Below are positions 9,401 to 24,400 of a stretch of DNA of 64,000 bases, one piece after another. A program made the translations under genes and the position numbers. Each line of letters begins with the position of its first letter. Position 1 is the stretch's first letter. The notes beneath the pieces are model-generated. The model did not search any database. It was not told where the DNA came from and worked only from the letters and a program-made list of their open reading frames with translations. This DNA is from Rhynochetos jubatus (lineage: Eukaryota; Chordata; Aves; Eurypygiformes; Rhynochetidae), in the NCBI GenBank assembly GCA_027574665.1, contig CM050666.1, forward strand, positions 5,642,001 through 5,706,000. Reading direction: 5' to 3'.

Positions 9401-12400
9401 CTTCAGCACAGCTCAGCTGGGACTGAAAAGGCAAACAGAGGTGGAAGGGAACTGCAGTCCTCTCCCCAGCAGCAAACCAGTCCTGCACCTCCAGATCCAA
9501 AGTGGTCACCTACAGCTGCTTTTAGTCCTGTGGACTTGATCTCCTCTCCCTGTGTCTTTGGAGACAGAGCGTGGCAGGAGAAACCAGGGGTGTCAGGGCT
9601 TGCTCCAATAGGCAAGGACACTTTGTTGCTAGTTCTTCTAAAATTCCACAGACAGCACTTTTGTAAGTCTGGGTTCTCTTGGAGTGTGGATTTATTGTAG
9701 GTTAGATCTCGTGAGAACTGCGAAAGTACTGAGGACCTGAGTGAAGAGTAAGTACCTCACCAGCGCTGTTGCTTGTTTCTAATTTGCCAAGAAGAGAACG
9801 AAAAAAGAAACTCCCAAATCCAAACTGACACTACTTAAAAGTGGGATCTAACAAGAGAGGATGGCAGTGAAAGTCTTCCACTTTTCTCCCTGCGTGAGTG
9901 CAGGTAGCCCTGTCCCACCCCGCTCTTTGTGGGAGTGCAAGGAGGGATGATACAAAGCAGAATGCTGACACGCGGCGTGCCGGGAAGGTTGGAACAGCAC
10001 TGCTTAGATTCGGGGTGGGGAAGAAGCGTTCCGGTGTACAAATGCATGCTCCAAACCCTTGGTTGTCAGTTGACTGATTTCATTACTGCTTTGATGGACC
10101 AGAAGCCTCATCAGGGTAATTATTCTGGGAGAGGAACTTGCAGTCAGTAAAATCAGGTTTGAAGCGTTGTTAGACTGTAAGCCTCTTCCTAAAAGAGGCA
10201 CAGGTGGAGAGGACTTTCCTATAGAATGGGAGAGTCATTATGGTGACTCCCAGAGGCTCTAGGAGTTGGTCTGCAAGGACCTGTAGTTGGACAGGAATGT
10301 GTGGAAACCAGCTGACGGACAAATTTGATGGTGACGAACTTAATTAAAATTCTTAAGTGGTAGGAAATTCTTCTGTCAGGTGCTGGTACAAGCTTTAGAC
10401 TGAACTTCCCTTGGGTTGTTTCTTTTCCCCAGTCGGTGATGGCAGAGAAACTGCAGTTGCAGTAGACACAGTAAGCATGTGCCTCTCTAGTGTGTTCACT
10501 GAAACAGCAGATTTAAGAGGGTGGTTGAGCTCCGAAGTGACAAGCTCTGCTCCTGAACAATTCAAGTAGTTGTCCAAACCACTTCAAAATGACTTACTTT
10601 TTGACCAGAGATTCAGTGGTGCTGATTATAGCCTCTTCCTTACAAACACTCTCAAAAAAGGTCTATCTAAGCAATCATTCAGCCAGACCTGGTCACACCC
10701 TCGGTGCTTGGCAGCTTCTGGTGTGTTTTTTTCCTGATAACGTTCAGCCTGTGCCTTTTTAGCCTGATGTGTGTTATAGCTTGCAGCGCTACGCAGGCAT
10801 GTGTTTGGGTTACACATCTGTGGTTCTGACAGAGTTGGTCTAATTCTGAATTAAAGGATCAGCCTTTGGAATAGCAGAGTGAATATCCAGTTCTGGTGAT
10901 GACGTTTGCAGAACTTCTCTGTCACATGGTGGGAAAATAATAATAGTGGGTTTTTGCTTCTATAGCTGTAGTTGCTATAGAAGGCAACTACAAAGACTGA
11001 AGTCTGCCATGTGCAAGAAACAGCAACTACAAAGCATAGTCAAGCCACTTTCCATTACTTATTCTTAAGAAGTCGGATCCTTCGTTATGCACAAGAACAC
11101 ACAGACCTTCCAGTCCACTCCCTCCGCCTCTTCGTGGGGGTGCACGTGGGAGAGAAAACTAACGGTTAACAAAAAAAGTGAGACTCTGTGTGAATGATCC
11201 CATTCCAGCTGTTCTAAATGCTGGGGTAGATTGGAAGTCGTGCCAGGGAAGGGGAAAACTGGAGGCACAGGTAGTGAAAAAGCCCATACGAGCATCGTGA
11301 TTCTGAATCACAGTGGTGTGTTTGCCTACTGTGTGAGATTTATATTAAGGGGTGGGGAGGACTGCAAAGTGGGAAAAGGGAAGCTAGTAGGGTGTACACA
11401 CTAAAACGGGTGTAGGTATGGGATGAGACGTTACTGTTTGTGTAGCGCTTACTGAGTACCCGGAGAGATTTTGGGGCTGGCTGGTGTGGTTGGGTGTCTC
11501 TCTGGGCCTGTGGAGTTTGGCTTCCAGGTGTATCAGTGTTAACTCTTGACAAATAAAACTTAGGGCACTTGGAAATCCTAGTTTAAGCGACAGTCTGTTG
11601 AGTCCTTGGGGCAACTATGATCTTAAAGACTATCGTAGTATTTTCTGTTCTAACAGAAGCAGCTGTTTAGACACCGGACACCCCTCTCTGATTTTTCTGC
11701 TCTTGGGAGCTTTACTTCTGCAGTATTTTGCTTTGTGCTTTCACTCTGCCTCCTATGTTGGGATCAGTGGTGCGCTCAGCGTGCGTTTGGGCAAACAAGC
11801 CTAGTCGCATAGGTTGGTGGACTTAGGTATTAGGTATGCGCCCTGCCAGGCCAAAGCGTTGAGTTAGTGCTTTAAGCTCGATAAGTATTTGTTGGCCTCG
11901 TGAAAGAAAAGGGTATTTTTAGAACAGAATTAGATTTGTTGTGATGTTTTAAGCACAGGGAGCAGAACTGAGTGACAACAGGGAATGGGGTCTTGCAAAG
12001 TGGGAAACCTTGAGACACGTGTAGGCAGCAGTATGTTTATGTAAGGAATGACGCGTGATAAATTGTGTGTTTTCAGAAAATGGAATGAAAAAAATTTAGT
12101 AGTTGTCAGTTTTTGGAATGGGGCACGAAGATGTGCTGTTGGTGTTTATCACTTAATGTACCAGGCAACACGCTGACGTCTGGTGATGGCAGTTCCAAAT
12201 CTGGATGAAGAAAATTCAACTGCTCTAATAAAAGATAAAGCATAGCAAATACATCCTTCTTTCATACTCTGTGACCAGTTCCTTGAGCAGTGACAGGATT
12301 GAAACGGTTTGGGTCGCTGTGGGGATTTGTTGTCCTGATGAACACCAGCCTTTTAACCAGGTCCCAAGGCAGCGGCTGAGGAGAGCACGGCGCTGTCGGA

Positions 12401-15400
12401 GGTGCAGAATGTGTGGACAACTCTGAGGCTGCTGATCTGATTATTGGGTTTTTTTCTTTTCTTTCAGATGGAAAGAATGCGAGTGGATCCAAACAGCGTT
12501 ATAATCGTAAAAGAGAAACTTCGTATACAAAAAATGAGAACTTTCCCAGTCAGTCCCGTCGCTCCAATTCACAGAAAAGCAAAGCTTTTAACAAGATGCC
12601 CCCTCAAAGGGGAGGTAGTGGCGGAAGTGGCAGACTTTTTAGCTCTTGTAATGGTGGAAGACGAGATGAGGTGAGAATTGTAATGCCGTGCCTCCCAGGC
12701 CTTCTTTCTTGGGACGAGAGGATCGCTCTGACCTGCCTAGATAGGTCTTCTGTGTTCAGCTCCTGGGCTGGGAAGGGAAAGAGCGATAAGAGGTGCTAAC
12801 ATCGTTGGGATGCCAGAGTGAGTGTGAGCAGGACAACTTTGCAACAACAGAAGAGGAGTGCTCTCTGCTCCGAGAGACTTGCAGTAAAAAATGCCGTCTG
12901 AGGAATGAGTACCTAGACAGGCCATGTACATCTCATGAAAGAGGTCCTTCATGAAAATATCTAGTGATACGGTTTCTAGCTTTTAAGTCTGAAGTGATCG
13001 TGTCTAACCACTTCAGTGTACAGATTTGCATGTGATGGTGGTATTGGGACATTAATCGTGTTAGCCTTGGTGACATCAGGATGGAGTAAAACCAGAGGGA
13101 GATGTTATGTTGGTTTTGGTCTAAGTGCTGTAGGTTATTGGTGGGTTTTCACTGACACAGAGGACTCTGGTTTTTTGGGTTTTTTTTCAGTTTTAGTGGA
13201 CAAGCAATACTGCTCACCTAAATTGCTGTCAAAACTCGCCTGCTGTCTCTGTTGAATTCTCATTCCTTGCTTCATTTTATGAAAACTAACCAAAACAAGT
13301 ACAACCTGTGCAAATAGAAATCAGAGTTGTGTTACTGGCTGTCTAAAAGAATTTCAGGATTCTAATAACTTTCTTCTGTTATTAACCTTGACTACTAGGT
13401 TTTACCAGCTTTCACTTGTCCTTCTGTGGGTTGTTATGCTCTCCTCCTTTTGATCAGTGTGGGGTAAGGCCACTCAGTTCTAACTTTCAGGTTCTCGTGC
13501 ACTCCTAACGCTGCACTGCTTGATTTGCAGAACTGGAATGGGAGAAGGTGAGTGAGTGGATGCTGCGTATTCTGTATGTAATGACTGATGGGGCCTGGAC
13601 ATCAACTTGTACTGATGCTTTTGCAGTAAATTCTAGCAGGTTCTAACAAATGCTGTTGTCTCTTAGGTAGCAGAGGCTCAGCGGGCAGAGTTCAGCCCTG
13701 CCCAATTCTCTGGTCCCAAGAAGATTAACCTGAACCACTTACTGAACTTCACTTTTGAACCCCGTGGCCAAGCAGGCCGTTTTGATGGGAATGGACACGG
13801 CAACTGGGGGAAAAGGAACAAGTGGGGACATAAGCCTTTCAACAAGGAGCTCTTCCTACAGGCCAAGTGAGTGGAAGACTAAGAGGGCTCTTAGACTTCT
13901 GCAGAGATGCTGAACTGTAAGGGATGGTCAGCCAGGGAATTGCGTTTGACCTTAATAACTTGTATTGACTTCTCAAGGGTGAAGTTCTCTCTCTGTAGTT
14001 TTTAGTGTTAATGACTGTAATTGAAAGGAATGAAAAGACATCAAGTTGTTGTCTTTACCTGTTTACAAGGTATCTGTTGGAGTGAGTCCTTTAGATACAA
14101 ACCAATTAGTCTTCTGCTCTAATTTTCTAGCAGCTCCTGTGGAAGATGACACTCCATTTGGGAAGACCTTCATGGTTCCCTTACAGAAGACCATCTCTGT
14201 GCCCTGCCCCCCCCCCCCCCCCCCCCCCCCAAAAAATAGTACGTTGAGGTGGTAGGGGTAGCAGTTGCTGGATCAAAGCTAATCTGAATGTGTAAGTCCC
14301 AGAAGCAATTAGTCATATGGTTGTTAGTTCTTAAACTGCTGATTATTTCACAGGCCCCTAGGTATGCAGTATAACCCAAATAATGATCAGCGTAGTAATC
14401 CAGCAGCAGAATTGCTTTGACTGGAAATAGTGGCTGCTTTCACTGGAATTTGAAGCGTGTTCAGGACTTCCTGTGTCTGATCCTGTTAACGAAAAGAAAA
14501 ACTATTCTAGCATGGATGCTTCTATTTTTCCCTATTGTTTTGTGACTTATTGTAGTGAAATCTATTTACAGGAATGACAGTAGTTCCAGGTTTTGTGAGC
14601 ATATTTTTTCCACTTGTGGATTCCCTGTCTTTTAATAGATCCCCAATGGAGCTGGCTGTTTCTTACATGCTTCCGGAAAACCACTCTGCCTGGCTCATTC
14701 CGTAGTTAATGCGTGATGTCGTGTCTGACAGAAGTTACACAACTGTGTTCTGGGAGTCTGGTCATAAATTGAACTCTCTGGGGTTTTGTTGGCAGAAGTT
14801 ACTGATGGCATTCCAGCAGTTTTCTGATGGACAAAGAAGAACCTCAGAGAATCCTATAGGATAGTTCTCAAAGAATTTTTAGAAACATCTGAGTGGATCA
14901 TCTGTCTCTTTGCCTTTCCCCAGCTGCCAGTTTGTTGTCTCTGAAGAACAGGACTACACAGTCCACTTTGCTGATCCAGATACCTTGGTCAACTGGGACT
15001 TTGTGGAACAAGTGGTCAGTTTTGATGGGCTAGATTTTTTTTATTTATTATTATTAAGAAGCTCAACCTATCTTTAACTGCCTCTTTATCTCTGTGATGT
15101 TACGTAAAACTCAGCTGTTTTTGAGTTGAGGCCTCTTCTGTCACTCCCACAATACTGGGAAAGATCTGTCATGGAATATATTATGAAATACTTTCATGAC
15201 AGGAAAAGAGAAGTGCTAAAATCTATTAGGAAAATTAGCAGCTTCTTCTTGCTTTCGCAGATGGGAGCTCATCAAAAATAGTATCTGACATTCTGTAGAC
15301 AGAGTCCTTGTGATCGAGATATTAACAGAAAACTTGGGCATGAGTCCATGGAAGAGGACTAGAGTGTAGAATTTTGAAGAATTATTCTGTGCTTAGGTGG

Positions 15401-18400
15401 CCCATCGTGCCTAGCAACCAAATGGAAAAATCTCTTGAGAATTGTGGTCAGAGCTTTAGGTTTCCTCGAGTAGAAAATTATTATCTGCCAAGACTAGTCT
15501 TGGTGTGTGGTGCAGCTGGAGGTAGGCTGTTACCCGATGCTACGAGAGAGCTGAAAAATCTAGGTGCTTACTTGGCAACATACAGATGCAAACAAAGTGC
15601 CTAAACTAGCATGTTTGTGGAAGTAGGTAAGTTGAGTCTTGCAGTTAAACAGCGCTGCACGAGTCAGCTTGCGTGAGTGAGGCGACAGAGTTAATTTGCT
15701 GTCTTCTCAGTGTCTGGATTCGAATGACGACGATGCTGCTAACTGTTAGAGATGATGAATACGTGAGGGTAAATATGAGAAGAGTCACTTTTTTAATGTC
15801 ATTAGAGTAGAAATACCAGATGGGTGGCTTTGAAGGTTATTCAGCGTGCAATCTGAAGTTGTTGCTTAGTCCAGTGTCTTTAATTTCTTGGTAAAAAATG
15901 CAGAGCCTAAAGAGCTGGAAGATTAATGTTAGAGTAGATCTTTCAGGTGGCTTATTCTGTAGCACAGGGACTGATTCCCAAGTCTAAAACTTGTTCTGTT
16001 CTTGTGCCATTTCAGCGAATTTGTGGCCATGAAGTGCCCTCTTGCCCAATATGTCTGTATCCACCTACCGCAGCGAAGATCACGCGCTGTGGGCATATCT
16101 TTTGTTGGGCATGTATCCTTCACTATCTCTCCTTGAGTGAAAAGACCTGGAGTAAATGTCCTATTTGTTATGGCTCTGTTCACAAGAAGGATCTCAAGAG
16201 GTGAGACCTAACATTTAATAAATGGTGTATCTTTTCGAAATGTTATTTATGCCCTACTAACCTCCTCCTTACGTTGCAGTGTCATTGCTATGGAAACACG
16301 TCAGTATGCGATTGGTGATACCATTACAATGCAGCTTATGAGGAGAGAGAAAGGTGTTCTGATAGCACTGCCCAAATCTCAGTGGATGAATGTGGTGCAG
16401 CCTGTTTACATCGGAGGTGAGTGCGTGTGAGTACTGGTGGTTGGCATCCTGCTCCGACTGAGACTTGCGTAGAGAGGATTTACCATGGCAGTGCCATGCT
16501 CTCGCCTTAAAATAGACCGGATTACAAAACGCGTGTTTTAGCAGCTGAAAACTTTAATAACCACATCTTATTAATAAGCTTTCTACCCACGCTGCGGTTT
16601 GTGTAAGGCTTTGTGTGCTGTCTCCCTTCAAGTTACTGCACCGCAGGCTCCTGCCTTCTCAGCCATTAGTTTGATGGGTGTTTGTGTCGTGCAGTCGTTG
16701 GTGTGACTCTTGCTGCTTTTGTTGGCTCTTCGCTGTCTTTAACTTTTTTTTTACTTCTAGGTCCTCATTATACAGCTTAGCAAAAATAACTGTCTCTGTG
16801 TCTAAACTATTTCAAGGATGTAATCTTCAACAAGGTGTTCATCTTCTTCACTTACCAGCTATGATCTGGGAATGATATGGGAAAATAGTCAAAATTATTG
16901 CAAACCTATTCCAAACATCTGTTGCCTGACTTCTTCAGTTTTCTCCAGTCGAGTAATGTGACTAACACATCATCATCTTATCTGTTAGTATCATGAAAAT
17001 TTTGTGACTAAAGGAATAATTTTACTTAACATTGCTGTTTTGTGGGCTGTCTTGGCTCGCTTCGTTGTGCAGTCACATTTGTGAAAGGCTGCGTGCATTT
17101 AAGCGCTCTGTAAAAAGTCAAGTCTCCTAACGCATGATGGGTACCCAGCGAGCAGGGTTTCTGCTTACATGTTCCTCAGCATTCGAAAGTAAAGGACTTT
17201 AAATACTTTCATTAAAAAAAACCCCAAAAGAACAAATAGGGGATTCGAGATCATTCTAAACCCAGGAAATTCAGCATTAACCTGGTATTCTCTAGGCAAG
17301 TTGGACCCTTCAGGCGCAGTGAATACATGGACTGTACTGGTACGTGATGCTAAGGTTGCTGTAAAGTTTATAGTTAAGGTAGGCTCTCTAGTAACAAAGA
17401 TGACTACGTTTTGCTAAACTTGTAATTCTTTAGTTTACTGTTTCTGCTGTGCTTCTTGTAAAAACCTCATTGTAATGTTTTGTGTGGGTTTTGAATACGT
17501 ATGGGTTTAGGAACTAGTTTGAGCCAAAGCAGGGGTGACTTTTGCAGAACTTTCCAGTTGCAGTATTTTTGAGTATATAGAGGAGAAGAAGCTGCAGGCT
17601 GCATTGTTCCAGGACGTTTTGACCACCCAGCACTTCTCAAAGGTGATGCTTCCACAGCAGAGAAATTTGGACTTGATTGTTCTTGATGCGTAGCAACTGA
17701 GTGGTGGAGTGGCAGGTTGAAGGCGGCAGATAGACTGCTGTGCGGGGGGCATGCGTGTAGCAGAGCAGGTATGTGGCACCAGCTTGTGTCATCCGTGACA
17801 TAACGGTAATATGCAGAGGCTGTCTCAAACTCTTGCCAAGTATCATCTGTCCTGAAGCGGACTAACTCACAAAACTGAGCAGTAAGAGAACTTCAGAAGC
17901 AACAGCAGTTCAAACTGGTGCCTGCTCACGCGGATATTAATGACTTGGTGCTCCTTCTGTTCAGATGACCAGCACAGTCAGTATTCAAAGCTGCTTCTGG
18001 CATCCAGGGAGCAGGTCTTGCAGCTGGTGATTCTGGAGGAGAAAGTGGCATTACTAAAACAGTACGAGGAAGAAAAACACACCCCAGAGGCTTGCTTTAT
18101 TGAGGCGGCTATCCAGGAACTGAAGGTGAGAACCTTTTTGGAGGCTTTTAGTAACTTTAACAGTATGCTGAGCGCTGAGCATCTGGGTTCTGCTGCATAG
18201 GTGGTTGTATGTGATTATTCTGGTCTCCATGATAGACATAACAGCATGGTGGTGCTGTTTGCTGCTAGGATAGCATCATAAATCTTGGAGGAGAGTGTAT
18301 AGCCTTTGGACCCCCAGGTATTTGGCATGATGTTGAGGATAGAACAGAGTGCTTTTTACTGAATGGTGAATGTAAGAGAGTTCTGCTTTTGGAGAAAGAT

Positions 18401-21400
18401 GTGTTTCCCTTTGAGGCCAAATAATTTCTGGGATGACTTTTATCTGGCAGACATGAGAAAACCTGTAGAATATTCCTTTTCAAAGCCTTTAGGCATCCTA
18501 CAATGGGTGTGCTTTCCAGTAACAAAGAGAGGACCTGTCTTCAAGGGTCACTCTTTGTCACAGATGAAGTACAGATCTATGAAAGCCTGAAGTGTAGCAC
18601 AAGGCTGAAAACAACGATGGTGATAATCTCCTGGCTTAAATGGGAAATTGAAACTTTCTCTTTGGGTGACCTGTAGGAGCGAGAAACAGCACTCTCTGCT
18701 GACCAGGATAAAACCAGTGTCATTACTGGAATCAGTGCAGCTGTGGAAGAATTGGTCCTAGAAAGCCCCAAGGCTGTGCAGCCTGCAGTTTCCCAAGAGA
18801 AGAAGGTGGGTGACAACTCCGCTCTGGCAAATCTTGTTCATACTTAATTCTGCCGCTTTACACTGCAGTGTGTTTGAACTAGTGCCAAAGATTTTTGCAG
18901 AGATGATAATCCTTTGAAGGAGGTGATGTGGTACTAACTGTATGCTCTCCGCTGTGATAGTGTGGTGTGGAATATATCTCTGCATTTGATGAGGAGCTTG
19001 TGGAGCCTTACTCAGATCTGGCAAGTTCCTTTTCACCTCCTGTGGAAGCAGAAGAGGCAGTGCTGGATGAAGAGGAAGTACCTGAGGTGGACACCGTAGG
19101 GGAGCCTGATACGAACACTACAGAAGAACCAAATCCAGCTGAAACAGGCTACCAAGAATCTAAAGATACAATTAGCAGTGGACATCTTACCAATTCGCCT
19201 TTTTACTATTTCTATCAAGGTCAGTGCAAGGAAATCCTGAATCATTCACAGAGTGTTTGGGGTTGGAAGGGACCTCTAGAGACCATCTAGTTCAACCCCC
19301 CTGCCAGAGCAGGATCACCCAGAGCAGATCCCACAGGAACAAGTCCAGGCGGCTTTGGAAAGTCTCCAGGGAAGGAGACTCCCCCCTCTCTGGGCAGCCT
19401 GTCCCAGGGCTCTGTCACCCTCACAGGGCAGAAGGGTTTCCTCATGGTCAGGTTGAACCTTCTGTTTGCCAGTTGATAGCCATTGCCCCCAGTCCTGTCA
19501 CAGGAAACCCCTAAGCAGAGCCTGGCCCCATCCCCCTGACACCCCCCCTTTAGATATTGATCAGCATTGATAAGATCCCCCCTCAGCCTCCTCTTCTCCC
19601 AGCTGAACAGACCCAGAGGGGGGCAGACGTGCTTCCTTTGGGATCCTGCTTGAGCATGATGTTTGTCACTTCATCAGATGTAGTTAAACCCTGTGAAATA
19701 AACACCCTCCACCCCGAAACACAGAAAGCAGCTTTAATTTTATTACTGGTGAGGTACTGCGGTGGGGAGAAGGGTACTGAAAATTAAGGGGCAAAGAACA
19801 AGTGATGATCTCTTCTCTTACAGCGGAGGACGGGCAGTGTATGTATCTTCACCCTGTGAATGTTCGATGTCTTGTTCGTGAATACGGCAGCTTGGAGAAG
19901 AGTCCGGAGAAGATAACTGCAGCTGTAGTGGAGATAACTGGCTACTCAATGACAGAGGTAGTTATTTTATCATCTTAAAGGTGCTTGCCTTAGCAGGTGG
20001 ATCGTTGTGGCTGAGAAGTGAGACTTGTTTCTCTTCAGTAATAAGAAATGTTAACTATGAATGGGTAGGCGTGCTCATCTGTGAAGGGCGTTTGTGTAAG
20101 GTGCAGTACCTGAAGTTGCTTTTGGTAGAAAAGAAACCTAGACTGCAGCCTACTGTTTTCTAGAAGGTAGGAAGTCCTAGGAGGAAGAATTGCAAGCTTA
20201 AGATTGGTTTGTCGTTAAAGCTGTTTTAAAACAAGTAAATGCTTTTCTCATGTAAGAGGGTAGCTTGAACTAGACAGATCATCATCTTTCTCAGCCTGAT
20301 TCAGTGTTCTGCCACGGTCTTGAACAAACGGTTGTTTCTGGGCGTCAAGGGTAGAGATGGGATGTTGTGAAAATCAAGAGGATGGAAAGAAACAAAAGTG
20401 TTTGAGACAGAGGGAGTGAAAGTGCTTAGGGCACTGATGTTCTGGAGGGAGGGGGTGGGTCTTTAATTTCTTTAGATAAAGACAACTGTAAGAATTGGCA
20501 TGTGCAGTAACAACTATATGTAATTTTTAATTCATCTTTAAGAAAGGATATGCTCAAGTAATAATGGATGCAGAGGTAGCAGGGAATTGTCTTCAGGTTT
20601 TCTGGCTGTGTGAGGAAAAGTATAAAACTAGACTGAAATAAGCAGAGTAAAGTGGCGATTGTTGGTCCAAATAATTTAAGTGTAAAAGGCAAATCTGTCC
20701 CAGTGCAAAAACAGATGCATCAGAGGACTGGTATAGCAGAATTTTATTCCAGTGATGTGAGTGGGAAGGGAGGAATAACAAGAAAATTAGTAACAAGCTG
20801 AAGTAACTGCATCCAAATCTGCTTATGATGTAGTCGGTGGAGATCCTGGAGCGTTTGGTTCTGACCCAGGGCATCCTTCACGTGCTTGCGGTTTCTGAAG
20901 TGATTATTGTTGCTGGTTTTTCCATTTGATTTGATGAATGGTGGGCGTTGTATGTTCATAAGCTATTCATCACTATGGCAGCCTCTGGACGTTACTGCAA
21001 TGATAGATCTGCTCTTTTTTAACCAGGATATAAGACAGCGTCATCGTTACCTCTGTCACTTGCCCCTCACCTGCGAGTTCAGCATTTGCGAACTGGCTCT
21101 GAAGCCACCCGTCATCTCTAAGGAGACTTTAGAGTTGTTTTCAGGTTGGTACTACCTTTCTAGTAGGCTCCAGCGTGTATCCATGAGGGTGGAGGGGAAG
21201 TTGTTCTTATCCCTTAATGGCAGAAAAAAGAACATATGTAGCAGCCTTACTCCTCTTGCACCAACTCTCTGATGGCTACTAGGCAGAACAACCCCAATCC
21301 ACTGTTTTATGGACAAAAAAAGTAAGAAGGCCTGACTGCTTGGAAAAGCACATGTTGTTACTAATGTATTGTTACTGAATACGTTGTTCTTAAAGCTGGA

Positions 21401-24400
21401 GAAAACATTGCCAAAGAGTTGGTGTGGGTTTTTTGATATCCAGTGCTGTGCATTGCTCCTAGATGACCTTGAAAAGAGGAAGCGTCTGCGGCAGAAGAAA
21501 GCTCGTGATGAACGACGACGTGAACGCAGAATTGAGATAGAAGAAAACAAGAAACAGGGCAAATGTAAGTTGTGATTGAGCATAACTGGTGAATTTCCAG
21601 GCGTCTTTAGCTGCTGAGCTGATTTTTTGAGCTATAGGATGAACTCTAAGGCCCTTAGTTTGTAGTGTATACTTGGAGCAAGATTACAAGGTATTAGAAA
21701 CGACGTATTAGAAAAACAGAAGCTGTTTTAGTCAGGATGTTAAATGATGTTATGCAATTCCTGCATACTTGCACATTATGGGAGAGACAGAGGGTGTTCG
21801 AGGGCACAGCTATCTCCATGGTGTATATAGCTCTCAGGATTCTTAATTTCTGTTTTTATAGTATTCATGAGATAGAGTGAAAAGTGAAGATGGAAAAAAA
21901 TGCCTAGGAACTGCTTCCATCCAGCAGCAGGGCTGTACTGGTCTCTAAAATAGCAGGTGGAAAGAAAATTGAGTTGGCACTTCCTAGACTCCTGAAAACT
22001 TGCATATTGACAGTCTTCCCCCACATTGTGTAGTGCTTTAATTTAAAACCTCTTTCTAGATCCAGAGGTCCATATTGCTTTAGAGAATCTGCAGCAGTTC
22101 CCTGCTTTTACCTCTTGCCCCGGAGAAACTACCAGCATTGATCATCAGAGCTTCTGTCTGTCTCCTCTTGGCAGAAGCCCTGTGTTTCAGACAGGTGAGC
22201 ATCTGAAAAAACACATCACATCCAGCTCTTGACCATTCTTTTGGGATCTACTGCTCAGGTCACCACGCTGAACTGTCTTAATACGGATGAAAGACTGCTT
22301 CTTTCCTAGGTTGCCTGGGATCGTACACAAAAGGCTGACACAGCTAAGAAACGTTCTGGTCCTGTGTCTGCTTTTTACTACTTCTACTTCAGTGACAATA
22401 TGAGATCTGCACTGTAGTTACCTGGTCTTGTAAGTCTTTGCTGAGGCAGAAGGAAGGAAAAAAATTGCCCTAAAAGGGGAGAAAAGTAGGTATGCCAGGA
22501 AAACACGGCTGGCATTCTTTCCTTCTACCCTCTCCACCTTCCCCACCACAGTATGCTAACATAAAACGCAGTCGATGAGCACTCCCTCAGGTTGTTGGCC
22601 AGTGATGCTTCACCAAATGTTTTATTTTGCAGTTCATAAAAAGTATTAAATGGAAACTATTTTAAAATGTTTTCCTAAACCAAACCAAACATGTGACACC
22701 CCAAAATAAGCAAACAAAACCCCCAAACTTAAATCTCCCTTAAATAAAAAGATTGAGGAAATTGGAGAGGTCCCACTGTGTGACTAACAGATGGAACTGA
22801 TGAGATTTAAATGGTTAATTACATAAGACAATACAACTTTATTTCTGTTTGATCCTGATAAGCAGCATAACGAGAGCCTTTGCCAAATGCAACTGGCTTT
22901 AATTACCTGCTGCTTTCTCTGTAGAGTCTGTTCCAACTCCGCTGTCACCTGCTGCCAGCCAGGTCAGCCCATTGCTCTGTGGGAGTTTAGAAGAAGAGTC
23001 TTCCTTCCCTTCCTTTGCCCAGGTAAGCCACGTAGCACAGTAAATCTTGTCATGACTACTTGTCTTAGGGATTCACAGACATAATTGTGTCTGGGAACAC
23101 AACTGCTTCCCCCACAAAACCAATGTGGGATAAATCTTACGGAGACACCGTACGGTTTGAGTGCTTGGAGGGGTTCCTAGATTTTCCTGCCACTTAGGGG
23201 ATATGCAGGATTGTTCTAGTGTGTGGGATTTAATCACATCTTCCAACTTTTTGATAGATGTTGAGAGTTGGAAAGGCAAAACCAGAAACATGGCCGAAAC
23301 CTGCTCCAAAGACAAGAGGTAAGAAAGTTTGGTGTTACTGCTTCAGGTTCTTTCCCACGTATCTAAATCTAAGACATCTTGTAACTTCACAAGACACACC
23401 TGGAGCGCAGAGGGGCATTTGCACTGCAAAAGGTGTGTACAGCCTTCTGCCTCTCAAGGCCCCTTCCCTCTTTCAGATGAGAACACTCTGGCACTCCCTG
23501 TGCCAGTGGACAGCGACGGAGAAAGCGACAGCTCCGACCGCATACCTGTGCCCAGTTTCCAGAACTCCTTCAGCCAAGCTATTGAGGCAGCCCTCCTGAA
23601 ACTGGACAAACCGTCCACAGCTGATCATTTGTCAGGTAACAGGTGGAGGGGGGAAGGCATGAAAAATTTCTGAAGTGAAAAAAAATTGAGTATTTCCCCT
23701 TCTTCCTCTGGGAGGAGTGAGAGCAGCAATTTTGGGGACCAGAAATTGGCTGCAGAACAGTTCTGAAAATTTTCAGATTGTGGTTTCTGAGCAGCTTGAC
23801 TAGGGGTTTCTGTTGACTCAAAGCAGCTCTCAGTGTGAGCTGAGATGATCTCCAACTACCAAAGAATCCTGGTAGGACAGAGATGGCTTTTGACAACCCT
23901 GTTTGCCATGTCTCCGCTGGAACTTACTAAGCTTTATCTCAAGGAAGTTCAGGTTATGCACTTCTAACCTAAAAATACCTGAGCTGCTGAACTACCGCTT
24001 AAGTTTGACCTAAACATCAAAGTAACTGCTAGCTAAAATTTCACATTAGGGAGTCTGAGACAAATTGAGATGAACTTAAACCTCTACGCCTGGTGCTGGC
24101 TGACAAAACTCGTGTAGTGCTCAATTCTGACGTTTAGCTTTGACTTCTGTTTGGAGATCGCACTGAATGATGGAGAGTTGGACGGGAGGGCCTGGGAGTT
24201 TCAGTGAAACTGAGCATCGGATGCAGTTGTGCTCTTTGGACATGGGTGAAAGCGGTACCTCTCTGAAAGGCAAACTGCTGCACGCCTGCAGTCCTAGGAG
24301 CTGCTGTTGCAACACCAACTTTGGAATCAGGCATGTTTATAGGTGTGTTTTAGGTGTAATGGAGGCTCCTTTAGTTTGTCTGCGGTAATTAGTTAAAATT

